Position numbers and translations under genes: made by a program. A DNA stretch of 64,000 bases, taken from assembly GCA_049841135.1 (NCBI GenBank), contig JASGHK010000004.1, forward strand, positions 1,736,001-1,800,000, in the 5' to 3' direction. Positions 53,053 through 64,000 of the stretch are shown piece after piece. The notes below the pieces were generated by a model, which saw only the letters and a program-made list of their open reading frames with translations, made no database searches and was not told where the DNA came from. The DNA comes from JACRCT01 sp049841135 (GTDB lineage Bacteria; Myxococcota; Myxococcia; Myxococcales; UBA5297). Positions within the stretch are counted from its first letter, which is position 1. Every line of letters begins with the position of its first letter.

Positions 53053-53942
53053 TCACGCGTCGAGCCGGCGAGCGACAACTACTTTCTCCAGCCAGGGCTC
53101 GACGTCGGAGCGCCCGATTCGTGCCGTCGCGCCCATCGCGGCGTTGGCCGCGCCGGCCGCGGCCGCCCAGCGCAGCTGCACCTCCTCCGGGAAGCCGGAG
53201 AGCCTGGCGTGGGCCAGCGCCGCGAAGTAGCAGTCGCCGCTGCCGATGGCGCTTCGCTCGTTGAGCTTGGGCGGCACCACCTCGAAGTGCGCGCCGGGCG
53301 TCTGGACGTCGACAGGCTTCGCGCCGTCGGTCACGTGCAGCTCGGGCAGACGTCGAAGCCGCGCCCGTCCCCGTACTCGTCGCGGTTGCACTTCACCAGG
53401 GTCGGTGGCTTCGACCGCGCGAGGGCCTTGTGCAACGCCGGGCCGTAGGCGTCAAGCCAGCAGGGGACGCCGGCGTGCGTGCTGGCGTCGAGGACCGAAG
53501 CGTAGAGCCCCACACACGACTCGTCGGGGATGGAGCCGGAGATGAGGACCAGCTGGACGGACTTCAGGCGGGCCGTGATGGCGTCCACCAGAACCTTGCA
53601 CTCCTCCGGCTGCACCTTGAACCCGTTCTCCAGGAAGGCGATGCCGCCTTCGGAGCCGTGCACGTTGAACCCGATGCGGGTGCGCGCCTGCGTGGGCACG
53701 AGCATCGGCTCGAGGCCGTCGGCGACCACTTTCTCTTTCAGGAACTCGCCGGACCAGCCGCCCGCGAAGCCCGCGGCGACGACCTGGTGGCCGAACGCGG
53801 CGAGGACCCGGCCGGCATTGAGCCCTTTGCCGCCCGCCACGAGATCGAACTGGTCGACGCGGTTGACCTTCGACGGGCGCACCAGTCCGGTGGCGAGGCA
53901 GTCGATCAGCGTGTTCGCGGTGAGCGTGAGGATCTTGGCCAT
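53053..53942 (-). CDS. PfkB-family sugar kinase (phosphofructokinase/tagatose kinase type), frame broken near 53355
   Basis: The N-terminus MAKILTLTANTLIDCLATGL and the substrate loop QFDLVAGGKGLNAGRVLAAFGHQV mark the PfkB (LacC/FruK) branch; VLISGSIPDESCVGLY is also typical. Further on, the catalytic segment NERSAIGSGDCYFAALAHA has the Gly-x-Gly-Asp motif with the base Asp. In between, after KCNRDEYG, one base is missing near 53355, so the frame moves from one phase to another; repaired length is about 296 residues. The kinase would phosphorylate a hexose phosphate or nucleoside-type substrate; which one cannot be told. The start follows the stop of the small exported protein by 10 bases. 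Confidence 0.82.
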
Positions 53943-53952
53943 GCGGTCTGCT

Positions 53953-54192
53953 TCAGAGCTCGGACACCGAGGCGGCAACCTTGTCCTTGAAGTCCTCTCG
54001 AACGTTGATGAGCTTGCCGAACTTGCCGGGGCGCCTCGTATCGATTGGCCGGCAATCGGGCTCGGTCGGGCCAGACTCGATTACGTCCTCCCCGAACACG
54101 AAGACCTGCGTCTTGGGCGCTGGCGCGGCAGCTCCAAGGGACATCGCGGGGATCAGCAGGCAACCACTGACGATCAGCAGGGCTCGCAGCAT
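53953..54192 (-). CDS. small exported protein, 79 residues
   Basis: The ATG at 54192 has GGGAGG 7 bases upstream and starts a signal peptide (MLRALLIVSGCLLIPAMSLGA). The mature part is charged, with a single Cys (PDCRPIDTRRPGKFG) and a C-terminus FGKLINVREDFKDKVAASV. It resembles short tails of other exported myxobacterial proteins, but no family was recognised. It sits directly ahead of the kinase in the same direction; a joint operon is possible. Confidence 0.65.
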   Translation of the reverse strand: MLRALLIVSGCLLIPAMSLGAAAPAPKTQVFVFGEDVIESGPTEPDCRPIDTRRPGKFGKLINVREDFKDKVAASVSEL

Positions 54193-54354
54193 CGATGGCC
54201 TCCCGTGTGGTGCCGTCATTGTACGCCTCGGTCGCGGTCGCGGCCTTCACCTGCCGGGCCCTCCCCGGGTGATCGCTTGGCCAACGCGAAGCAACCAAGA
54301 AGTGATGGCTCGCGCTGAAGCCTGGCTCTGCCACAAAGATTCCGGAGGGAGATT

Positions 54355-54927
54355 ATGCGGTTCCACGCTTTCCTTCTCGCCGCCCTGACCTGTACTTCGC
54401 TTGCCGCCTGCAACCCCACGGTCCAGACCCGGCCGGTGGAAGCATGCGGCGACGGCGGCCTCTGCTTCGTGGTCGAGCCCCCCTTCTCAGGCGTCGCCAC
54501 CCTCAAGCCCCACACCACCGAGGTGGACTACCAGGACTCGGTGGTCAGCTTCGAGCACGCCACCACCGAGGACGCCGAGGACGTCAACAACGACTGGGAC
54601 CTGAGCCTCGACGGCGGGGACCTCCTCTTCCGCGTCAACACCGTCACCGACGACCAGTCGTGGATCGTCGACCTCGGCGCGATCTCGCTCGAGGAGATCC
54701 CGGCGACGGTGACCCTCATCGACTACCCGATGGGCCGCGAAGGCACGCACGACTTCATCCCCGCCATCCTCGAGCACGTGTTCCTCGTGCGCAGCCAGGA
54801 CTCCGACACGCAGCAGTACTCGGCCTTCCGGGTGGTCGGGCTCGAGCGGGGCGCCGGCGTCACCCTGCAGTGGTTCCGCTCGAAGGAGCCCGATCGGTTC
54901 GTCTTCCCGCGCGGCGAGACCCGGTAG
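54355..54927 (+). CDS. lipoprotein of unknown function
   Basis: 190 residues. A lipoprotein signal ends at Cys19 (SLAAC). The ribosome site GGAGGGAG lies 5 bases before the ATG. The mature region is acidic and beta-rich (VDYQDSVVSFEHATTEDAED, DLSLDGGDLLFRV) with two further Cys close to the N-terminus (ACGDGGLCF). It is a probable outer-membrane or periplasmic anchored protein. It is divergent from the small exported protein, and the GH3 gene follows by 44 bases. Confidence 0.7.
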   Translation: MRFHAFLLAALTCTSLAACNPTVQTRPVEACGDGGLCFVVEPPFSGVATLKPHTTEVDYQDSVVSFEHATTEDAEDVNNDWDLSLDGGDLLFRVNTVTDDQSWIVDLGAISLEEIPATVTLIDYPMGREGTHDFIPAILEHVFLVRSQDSDTQQYSAFRVVGLERGAGVTLQWFRSKEPDRFVFPRGETR

Positions 54928-54971
54928 GAGGCGAACTTGCCGCAGCACCGGTTCTAGGTCATTCCTAGGGC

Positions 54972-56195
54972 GTGAACGCCCGGACCAACCGCTTCCCGAC
55001 TCTCTTCACCGTAGCCCTCGCGCTCGCTCTCGTCCCCGGCACCCGGACCTGGGCTGCCGCCGCGCCTTCGACTGCCAAGCCGGCCGAGGCCGCCGTCTCC
55101 GAGACCAGCAAGGCCGCTGCCGCCGAGGACGATCTCGCCTCGCAGCTGCTCGCCACGCTGAGCCTCGAGGACCGCGTCGCCCAGGTCGTCATGTCGTACC
55201 CGCCGCTCGACGCCGAGGCTCCGGTCACGGTCGGGTCGGTCATCTTCGTCGGCAACCTGTTGCGCTCCACCGACAAGGTCCGCTCGCGCATCGCCGACCT
55301 CCAGAAGCGCGCGCGCATCCCTCTGCTGGTCTCGGCGGACATGGAGGGCGGCAAGCTCAACCGCCTCAAGTTCTTCAAGCCCCTGCGCGGCGTTCCCAGC
55401 GGCCGCGAGCTGGGCCAGGGCGACGAGAAGAACGCCCGCCGTTGGGGAAAGACCGTCGGCGCCGGCATGAAGTCGCTGGGCTTCAACTGCAACCTGGGCC
55501 CCGTGCTCGACCTCGCCGACAGCGGCCTCATGTTCGACTCCGGCCGCTCGATGGGCGCGGACCCGGCCACGGTCGCCAGGCTCGCCAAGGCCTACGCGCA
55601 GGGACTCTCCTCCGAGGGCGTCGTCCCCATCGGCAAGCACTTCCCCGGCTACGGCGACCTGGACAAGAACTCCGACCACGCGCTGGTGGTCACCGACCGC
55701 GCCCCCGCGGAGATCGAGCGGCAAGTCACCGCCTTCTCGCTCACGGGAGAGATCCTCGGCGGCGTCATGCTCGCCAACGTGGGCTTCACCTCCTACGGCT
55801 CGGTCCCCTCCATCCTCTCGCCGGAGCTGGTCTCGCTGGCCCACAAGGGCGGCTGGCTCACGATCACCGACGACCTGGCCATCCAGACGCTCTCCGAGGC
55901 CACCGGCGGCGACCAGGAGGAGGTCGTCCGCAAGGCGTTCCTCGCCGGCAACGACATCCTCCTGACCACCGCGCCCTTCGGCTGGGACAAGGGGCTTGAC
56001 GTCCACCGGGTGATCGTCGCGCTGATGAAGGCGAGGCCCGAGCTGGAACCGCGGCTCAACGAGAGCGTGCTCCGGGTGCTGCGCCTCAAGCAGCGCATGG
56101 GCCTGCTCGAGCCGCTGCGGGCAAGCCTCAAAGCCTCGCGCTCCGCGGAGACCCGGTCGGCGTCCGCGCCCACCGAGCCGACCAAGGCGGAGTGA
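54972..56195 (+). CDS. glycoside hydrolase family 3 protein (NagZ-like beta-N-acetylhexosaminidase)
   Basis: 407 residues with a GTG start and a signal peptide (ending near AAAAPS). The GH3 TIM barrel is recognised from IPLLVSADMEGGKLNRLKFF (substrate contact), GFNCNLGPVLDLADSG, the signature GKHFPGYGDLDKNSDHALV with the catalytic His-Asp region, and the nucleophile context LTITDDLAI (Asp). The family removes N-acetylglucosamine from cell-wall fragments; a signal peptide would place it in the periplasm rather than the usual cytoplasm. Length matches NagZ with an added N-terminal region of low complexity. Its stop (56195) lies 4 bases before the next gene, so the two are co-transcribed. Confidence 0.85.
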   Translation: MNARTNRFPTLFTVALALALVPGTRTWAAAAPSTAKPAEAAVSETSKAAAAEDDLASQLLATLSLEDRVAQVVMSYPPLDAEAPVTVGSVIFVGNLLRSTDKVRSRIADLQKRARIPLLVSADMEGGKLNRLKFFKPLRGVPSGRELGQGDEKNARRWGKTVGAGMKSLGFNCNLGPVLDLADSGLMFDSGRSMGADPATVARLAKAYAQGLSSEGVVPIGKHFPGYGDLDKNSDHALVVTDRAPAEIERQVTAFSLTGEILGGVMLANVGFTSYGSVPSILSPELVSLAHKGGWLTITDDLAIQTLSEATGGDQEEVVRKAFLAGNDILLTTAPFGWDKGLDVHRVIVALMKARPELEPRLNESVLRVLRLKQRMGLLEPLRASLKASRSAETRSASAPTEPTKAE

Positions 56196-56199
56196 GCCC

Positions 56200-57470
56200 G
56201 TGAGCGTGGCGGCCGCCTATCTCGCCGCGCTCGTCCTGCTCGCCGCTGCTCCCGACGCCGGCGACGCTTCAGCCAGCGCCCCGCCCAAGCTCGCCTACGA
56301 GCAGGCTCTCTCCACTGCACGCGCGGCCGCCGAGGCGGGAGAGGCCGACCGCACCCTCGCGGCCTACGAGCTCGCCTGGCGCCGCTCGATCGAGGCGTGG
56401 CAGGCCAGCGCCTTCGGCACCCGGACCCTCACCATCCCCATCGGCGACCTCCGGCGGGGCGACTTCCGGACCAGCAAGGTCGAGATCCCCGCGGGCGACG
56501 ACGTCCAGGACCACGTCGCCGAGGAGGCAGCGCTGGCAGCGGCGAGGCTCGGGCGGCGCGAGCAGGCCGTGAGCTGGGCCTTGCGGATCCAAGCGCGCGT
56601 GGACCTGCGCTCGACCGACCTGACCTCGGGCCAGCGCGACGCCCTCGAGAAGCTGCGCCTCTGGGCCGTGGCGGCCTCGCGGCCAGAGGACGCCGTCTAC
56701 TACGACCGGCTCCTGAACAAGGACGAGGCCGACCGCCGCGCCCGCTGGGAATCCGAGGCGGCCGAGCGCCAGCGCTTCCAGCGCATCGCCGGGGCGGTCA
56801 CTGCCGCGGTGCTCGCCCTGGCCGGCTACTTCCTGGTCAAGCTCGCCCGGGCCGTCGCGGCCGCGCGGCGCGAGCTGGGACCGCAGGGGCAGCTCGACTT
56901 CGTCGCCTTCTCAGGCGTGCGTGTCCTCGGTCGCGACCCGGACGGGCGGCCGTTCCGCTGGCGCTCGAGCGGCTTGGACCTCTTCGGCCGGGTCGCGCTC
57001 AGCGCCGTCCTCTGGTCCACCGTTCCCCTCGCGCTCTTCGGAGCGGTCGCGTTCTGGCGCCTGGGCTGGGACCACGCGCGCCCGGACAAGCTCGGCGAGA
57101 CCGTCCTCATCATGGGGCTGGCCGACCTCTTCGCCGCCTTCGCCTGCTTCATGGCGCTGATGCAGCTCGGCTCCCCGCCCTCGGCGATCCGCCGACACGT
57201 CGAGCTTCGCGCCGAAGGCCTGGCCGTTCGCACCGTTCGCGGCCTCGTCCTCACCAAGGTCTTCGATGAGCTCGTCCCCTACTCCGCCATCGTCGACCTC
57301 CGGGTGCTCGAGCACGTCGAGCACCACCGGGAGGTCACGGTCCGCCTGCACCTCGCCATCGCCGAATTGCCGGGCCGTCGTCTGGTCCTGGGGGGATCGG
57401 GCAAGCCCGAGAAGGCGCGAGGCTCCTCGAAGCCCTGGCGTCGGCCACGGGGTTGCGGCTGGCCGGCTGA
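56200..57470 (+). CDS. membrane protein with N-terminal periplasmic helical domain, frame broken near 57421
   Basis: A GTG start preceded by GGAG begins a signal peptide (AAYLAALVLLAAAP). Residues 30-180 are helical and TPR-like (ALSTARAAAEAGEADRTLAA, AALAAARLGRREQAVSWALR). Three membrane helices follow (about residues 188-212, 262-288 and 303-325), then a beta-rich cytoplasmic tail (VELRAEGLAVRTVRG, REVTVRLHLAIAELPGRRLVLGG). One base is missing at about 57421 (GGG read as GG); correcting it gives ARGLLEALASATGLRLAG and a stop at 57470, about 423 residues. No family was recognised. It is coupled to the GH3 gene, so a cell-envelope role is likely. Confidence 0.65.
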
Positions 57471-57583
57471 CCTTCGAATGACCTCCGGCGCCCGCGGGCC
57501 GACTCTTCCCGCCCTCCCCCAAACCACCGGAGTGAGCCGTGCGATCGGCCCTTGGCACCGAACGGTCCACCGGAGGCGCATAC

Positions 57584-57712
57584 ATGAAGAAACTCGGCAA
57601 GGTCGTGGGCGCGGACGTGGCCGTCCTGGCCGACGCGGCGCTGCTCGCCGCGTCTCTCGCAGGCAGCGGCTCCGAACCCGAATCGACCTCGACGGGCTCT
57701 CGCTGCTGCTAG
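57584..57712 (+). CDS. small peptide, 42 residues, ending in Cys-Cys
   Basis: A GGAGG ribosome site lies 7 bases before the ATG. The sequence MKKLGKVVGADVAVLADAAL continues to a Ser/Thr-rich tail ending GSRCC. The N-terminal 28 residues form a possible amphipathic or membrane-anchoring helix. It is too short for clear coding statistics. It stands between the membrane protein and the lipoprotein genes, in the same direction. Function not recognised. Confidence 0.4.
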   Translation: MKKLGKVVGADVAVLADAALLAASLAGSGSEPESTSTGSRCC

Positions 57713-57745
57713 GATGCGCGCCGGTCCTGCACCGTGAGGAAGCCG

Positions 57746-58361
57746 ATGAATCGATTCGCCCTGCCCACTCTTTGCCTCTTTGCGCTCGCTCTCAGCGCCT
57801 GCAAGCCGTCGCAGCAGGCGCCCTCCGTCCCTGCTTCCCCGCCCGCCGAGGTGAAGGCCACGGCGGTCGCCGCCGCGCCCAAGCCCATCGCCGCGCCGAG
57901 CTCCCGGTCACAGCTGCGCCGACGACACGGCAGCAGCCGCCAAGGCGGAGGACAAGGTCACCGAGCGCAAGGACGAGAAGACCGGGGCCACCATCCAGGC
58001 CGTCGGCGCCACGCTCGACCCGGCGGCGCAGGGCGCATCGGTCGCCGAGCTGGCCCAGATGCCCGAGACCTGGGCGGGCAAGACGGTCCGCCTCGAGGGC
58101 AACGTCTCCGCGATGTGCATTCACCGGCGCGCCTGGTTCGCGGTGCAGAGCGACGACAAGAACGGCGGGACCGTCCGGGTGGTGACCGCCCCGTCGTTCC
58201 TCGTGCCCGAGGGCGCCATCGGCAAGCGCGCCCGCGCCCAGGGCGTCGTCGAGATCGTCGACATCCCGCTGGAGACCGCGCAGCACTACGCCGAGCAGCA
58301 CGGCCTGCCGGTGCAGACCAAGGCCGCCGTCGTGCGTGCCACGGGCGCCGAGTTCCTCTAG
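57746..58361 (+). CDS. lipoprotein with OB-fold-like (DUF4920-type) domain, frame broken about 57905-57930
   Basis: The N-terminus MNRFALPTLCLFALALSACK is a lipoprotein signal with Cys19; GAGGAA precedes the start. A Pro/Ala-rich linker follows. The C-terminal 100 residues include MPETWAGKTVRLEGNVSAMC and FLVPEGAIGKRARAQGVVEI, the small beta-barrel pattern of DUF4920-like domains that often lie next to metal or thiol-related genes. An extra base in the linker shifts the frame between the two parts; repaired length is about 204 residues. It ends 4 bases before the PepSY-type gene, so the two form an operon. Confidence 0.65.
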
Positions 58362-58365
58362 GCCG

Positions 58366-58995
58366 ATGCGCTGGCGCGCCAGGCTCGTCACCCTCCACCG
58401 CGACCTGGGCTACCTGGCCTTCGGGTTGACCTTGGTCTATGCGGTGTCGGGCATCGCGGTGAACCACCGCCACCACTGGAACTACAACCAGTCGGCGGAG
58501 CGCAGCCAGACGCGGGTGGGCACGCCGGCGGAGCTGCTCGCCTCGCTGCCCCAGGCCCGCCGCGACGAGCTCGCCCAGGATCCTGGAGCAATCGCCAAGG
58601 ACGAGGAGCCGGCGCTCGTCGCCGCGCTCGGCCAGAAGCTGGGGCGCAGCGCGCCTCCCAAGAACGCCTTCTGGCGCGGACCGGACCGCTTCAGCGTCTT
58701 CTTCGACACCGGCGACCGCGACACCGTGGACTACGACCCGGCGACCGGAATCGCGCGCCACCTGGCGATGAAGGACCGCCTCCTCTTCCGCGACGTGAAC
58801 TTCCTGCACCTCAACGAGCGCCACGGCGGCTGGACCTGGTTCGCCGATGGCTACGCGCTGATCCTGCTCTTCCTCGCCCTCTCCGGCGTGATCATGGTGC
58901 GTGGGCCCAAGGGGCTGCTCGGTCGCGGGGGCATCCTGCTGGCGCTCGGCGTCGCCCTGCCGCTGGCAGCCGTCCTCGTTCTCCGGTACTGGTGA
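58366..58995 (+). CDS. PepSY-associated membrane protein
   Basis: 209 residues. Three membrane helices: about residues 15-33 (LGYLAFGLTLVYAVSGIAV), about 165-183 and the C-terminal helix. The start HRDLGYLAFGLTLVYAVSGI is the PepSY-associated helix signature, with the following NHRHHW providing His ligands. The loop holds FSVFFDTGDRDTVDYDPATG and HLNERHGGW. Relatives occur with iron- and haem-related reductases. It is coupled to the upstream lipoprotein (4-base gap), suggesting a redox or metal role at the membrane. Confidence 0.78.
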   Translation: MRWRARLVTLHRDLGYLAFGLTLVYAVSGIAVNHRHHWNYNQSAERSQTRVGTPAELLASLPQARRDELAQDPGAIAKDEEPALVAALGQKLGRSAPPKNAFWRGPDRFSVFFDTGDRDTVDYDPATGIARHLAMKDRLLFRDVNFLHLNERHGGWTWFADGYALILLFLALSGVIMVRGPKGLLGRGGILLALGVALPLAAVLVLRYW

Positions 58996-59022
58996 GTCCT
59001 GGGGGGTGACCGAGGCCATCCA

Positions 59023-59580
59023 ATGGCGGAAGTTCGCATCAAGGGCGTCTCCTTCATCCACATGAACGACTTCCTGCGGCAGGAGTTCGAGGAAGCCGGC
59101 CACGCCAAGGTCGTCGCCGCCCTCAAGCCCGACGTCGCCAAGACCCTCGCCTCCGCCTTCGGCCACGAGTGGTACCCGTTCGCGCACATGGTCGACGTCG
59201 AGCGAGCGGTCGCCCAGGCCCACTTCGGCGGCGACGCGACGCAGATTGAGCGGTTCGGCTTCTACGACGGCACGCGCCAGGTCGGGACGATCTACCGGTT
59301 CCTGCTCCGGCTGCTCGAGCCGGCGTTCCTGCTCAAGCAGGGCAACAAGATCTGGCGCTCGTACATGAACTGCGGCGACCTCGCGACCGAGAGCACCGGC
59401 CCGCGCTCTTGCCTCGTCCGCCTCAGCGGCTACGACCCGCTCGATCGCACCCACTGCTTCGAGAACGTCGGCGCGTTCAAGGCGAGCCTGATGGTCTGCG
59501 GCTCCAAGACCCCCAAGGTCGAGCACGTCGAGTGCCGCCTCGAGGGCAAGCCGGCGTGCGTCTACCACGCCAGCTGGTGA
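59023..59580 (+). CDS. DUF2378/TIGR02265-like protein, tandem copy 1
   Basis: 185 residues. The pattern matches the myxobacterial paralogous family: GHEWYPFAHMVDVERAV near residue 50, FGGDATQIERFG, a helical middle (FLLRLLEPAFLLKQGNKIWRSYM) and a closing HVECRLEGKPACVYHASW, like the C-terminal Cys-containing element of V4R/haem-NO-binding-like folds. A role in small-molecule or ligand sensing is plausible, but none is proven. It has a twin 57 bases downstream and no clear regulator beside it. Confidence 0.65.
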   Translation: MAEVRIKGVSFIHMNDFLRQEFEEAGHAKVVAALKPDVAKTLASAFGHEWYPFAHMVDVERAVAQAHFGGDATQIERFGFYDGTRQVGTIYRFLLRLLEPAFLLKQGNKIWRSYMNCGDLATESTGPRSCLVRLSGYDPLDRTHCFENVGAFKASLMVCGSKTPKVEHVECRLEGKPACVYHASW

Positions 59581-59636
59581 CCCCGCATCGATCCGACTGC
59601 TGACCGCGCTGGCCCCTACCTCTCCGGGAAGACTTC

Positions 59637-60194
59637 ATGGCCGAGCCACACATCAAGGGCGTCTCCTTCATCCACCTGGCGGACTTCCTGCGGCAGGAGT
59701 TCGGCGAGGCCGGCTTCTCCAGCGTCGCCGCCAGGCTGGGCCCCGGCGCAGCCAAGACCCTCTCCTCGCCCTTCGGGCACGAGTGGTACCCGCTCACGCA
59801 CATCGTGGAGATCGAGCGGGCGCTGGCCGAGGTTCACTACGGCGGCGACTACAAGCAGATCGAGCGCTTCGGCGCCTACGACGGCAAGCGCCAGGTCGGG
59901 ACCGTCTACCGCTTCATGCTCAAGCTGGCCGAGCCCGCCTTCCTGCTCAAACTGAGCCGCAAGCTCTGGCGCTCGTACATGGACTGCGGCGAGGTCGCGG
60001 TCGACAACACCGGCCCTCGCTCGGCCATCGCCCGAATCAGCGGCTACGACCCTCTCCACGTCGTCCACTGCCACGACGGCGTGGGCAGCTTCCGCGCCAG
60101 CCTCGAGGTCTGCGGCGCCAAGGACCCGAAGGTCGAGCACGTCGAGTGCCGCTTGAGCGGCAAGCCCGCCTGCGTCTTCCGCCTCGCCTGGTGA
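59637..60194 (+). CDS. DUF2378/TIGR02265-like protein, tandem copy 2
   Basis: 185 residues, equal in length to the preceding gene and aligning without gaps (roughly 60-65 percent identical by eye). It shares IKGVSFIH, DFLRQEF, FGHEWYP, IERFG and VEHVECRL.GKPACV. Conserved Cys are at the same positions. The tandem pair is a local duplication. The gap of about 56 bases suggests joint transcription. Confidence 0.68.
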   Translation: MAEPHIKGVSFIHLADFLRQEFGEAGFSSVAARLGPGAAKTLSSPFGHEWYPLTHIVEIERALAEVHYGGDYKQIERFGAYDGKRQVGTVYRFMLKLAEPAFLLKLSRKLWRSYMDCGEVAVDNTGPRSAIARISGYDPLHVVHCHDGVGSFRASLEVCGAKDPKVEHVECRLSGKPACVFRLAW

Positions 60195-60270
60195 TCCCAC
60201 CGCGGCCTCGACGACGACCTGTCAAGCACGGCCCGCAGGTCCGGCTCCGGCCGTGCCCCCCGTTGGCCGG

Positions 60271-60299
60271 TTGACACCCCGGATCGGGGTCGCTACGAC
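60271..60299 (+). promoter_or_regulatory. promoter of dnaE
   Basis: TTGACA (perfect -35, 60271-60276), exact 17-base spacer and TACGAC (60294-60299), 34 bases before the start codon at 60334. Confidence 0.6.
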
Positions 60300-60333
60300 A
60301 AGCCGGTTTCCTCGCGCCGAAAGGTGGTCCCGC

Positions 60334-63961
<3,628 letters not shown>

Positions 63962-64000
63962 GCCCAGGCCTACTTCTCGAGCGGGACCTCACGATGGGCG

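Overview
The window is very GC-rich DNA from a bacterium that is probably a member of the Myxococcota, possibly related to Anaeromyxobacter. This rests on gene content: a Tad-type pilus locus, two tandem proteins resembling the myxobacterial paralogous family DUF2378/TIGR02265, a MoeA fused to a periplasmic-binding-like domain, a PUFA-synthase-like megasynthase, an orphan NtrC-type regulator, and high-GC codon use that opens long false frames opposite almost every gene. No rRNA, tRNA, CRISPR array, insertion sequence or phage gene was seen.

Layout. 1-4.9 kb (minus): Tad/Flp pilus accessory genes. 5.0-6.5 kb: an outer-membrane protein with a Lys/Ala/Pro-rich linker. 6.6-10.1 kb: selB and an NtrC-type regulator. 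10.1-13.3 kb (minus): a two-gene molybdopterin operon (moeA, then a moeA fusion), apparently transcribed as a leaderless mRNA. 13.5-16.3 kb: a repeat (beta-propeller-like) secreted protein, a polysaccharide deacetylase lipoprotein and a small beta-barrel protein. 16.7-24.0 kb: a hoxFUYH bidirectional NAD-linked [NiFe]-hydrogenase operon with its maturation protease and hypF. 24.4-41.4 kb: a lipid/polyketide island made of an acyl-CoA dehydrogenase, a single-chain KS-AT-KS-ACPx4-KR-DH synthase, a phosphopantetheinyl transferase and a single-chain acetyl-CoA carboxylase collinear with the eukaryotic enzyme. 41.5-54.2 kb (mostly minus): glycerophosphodiesterase, a mini TatA-like protein, a zinc-ribbon protein with DPF repeats, a steroid 5-alpha-reductase-like protein, topoisomerase IV (parE, parC), CstA and a PfkB-family sugar kinase. 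54.3-64 kb (plus): lipoproteins, a GH3 enzyme, membrane proteins, the DUF2378-like pair and dnaE.

The most interesting part is the 24.4-41.4 kb island. It appears to hold everything needed for an iterative acyl chain-building machine: malonyl-CoA supply (carboxylase), carrier activation (phosphopantetheinyl transferase), chain extension and beta-processing (synthase) and an acyl-CoA oxidoreductase. All four carrier domains carry Thr where the phosphopantetheine-bearing Ser normally lies.

A caution applies to the whole window. Fourteen single-base frame breaks fall inside otherwise intact genes, including the essential dnaE and parC. Most look like homopolymer-length miscounts, so I treat them as likely sequence errors, give full-length coordinates for those genes, and say where each frame breaks.
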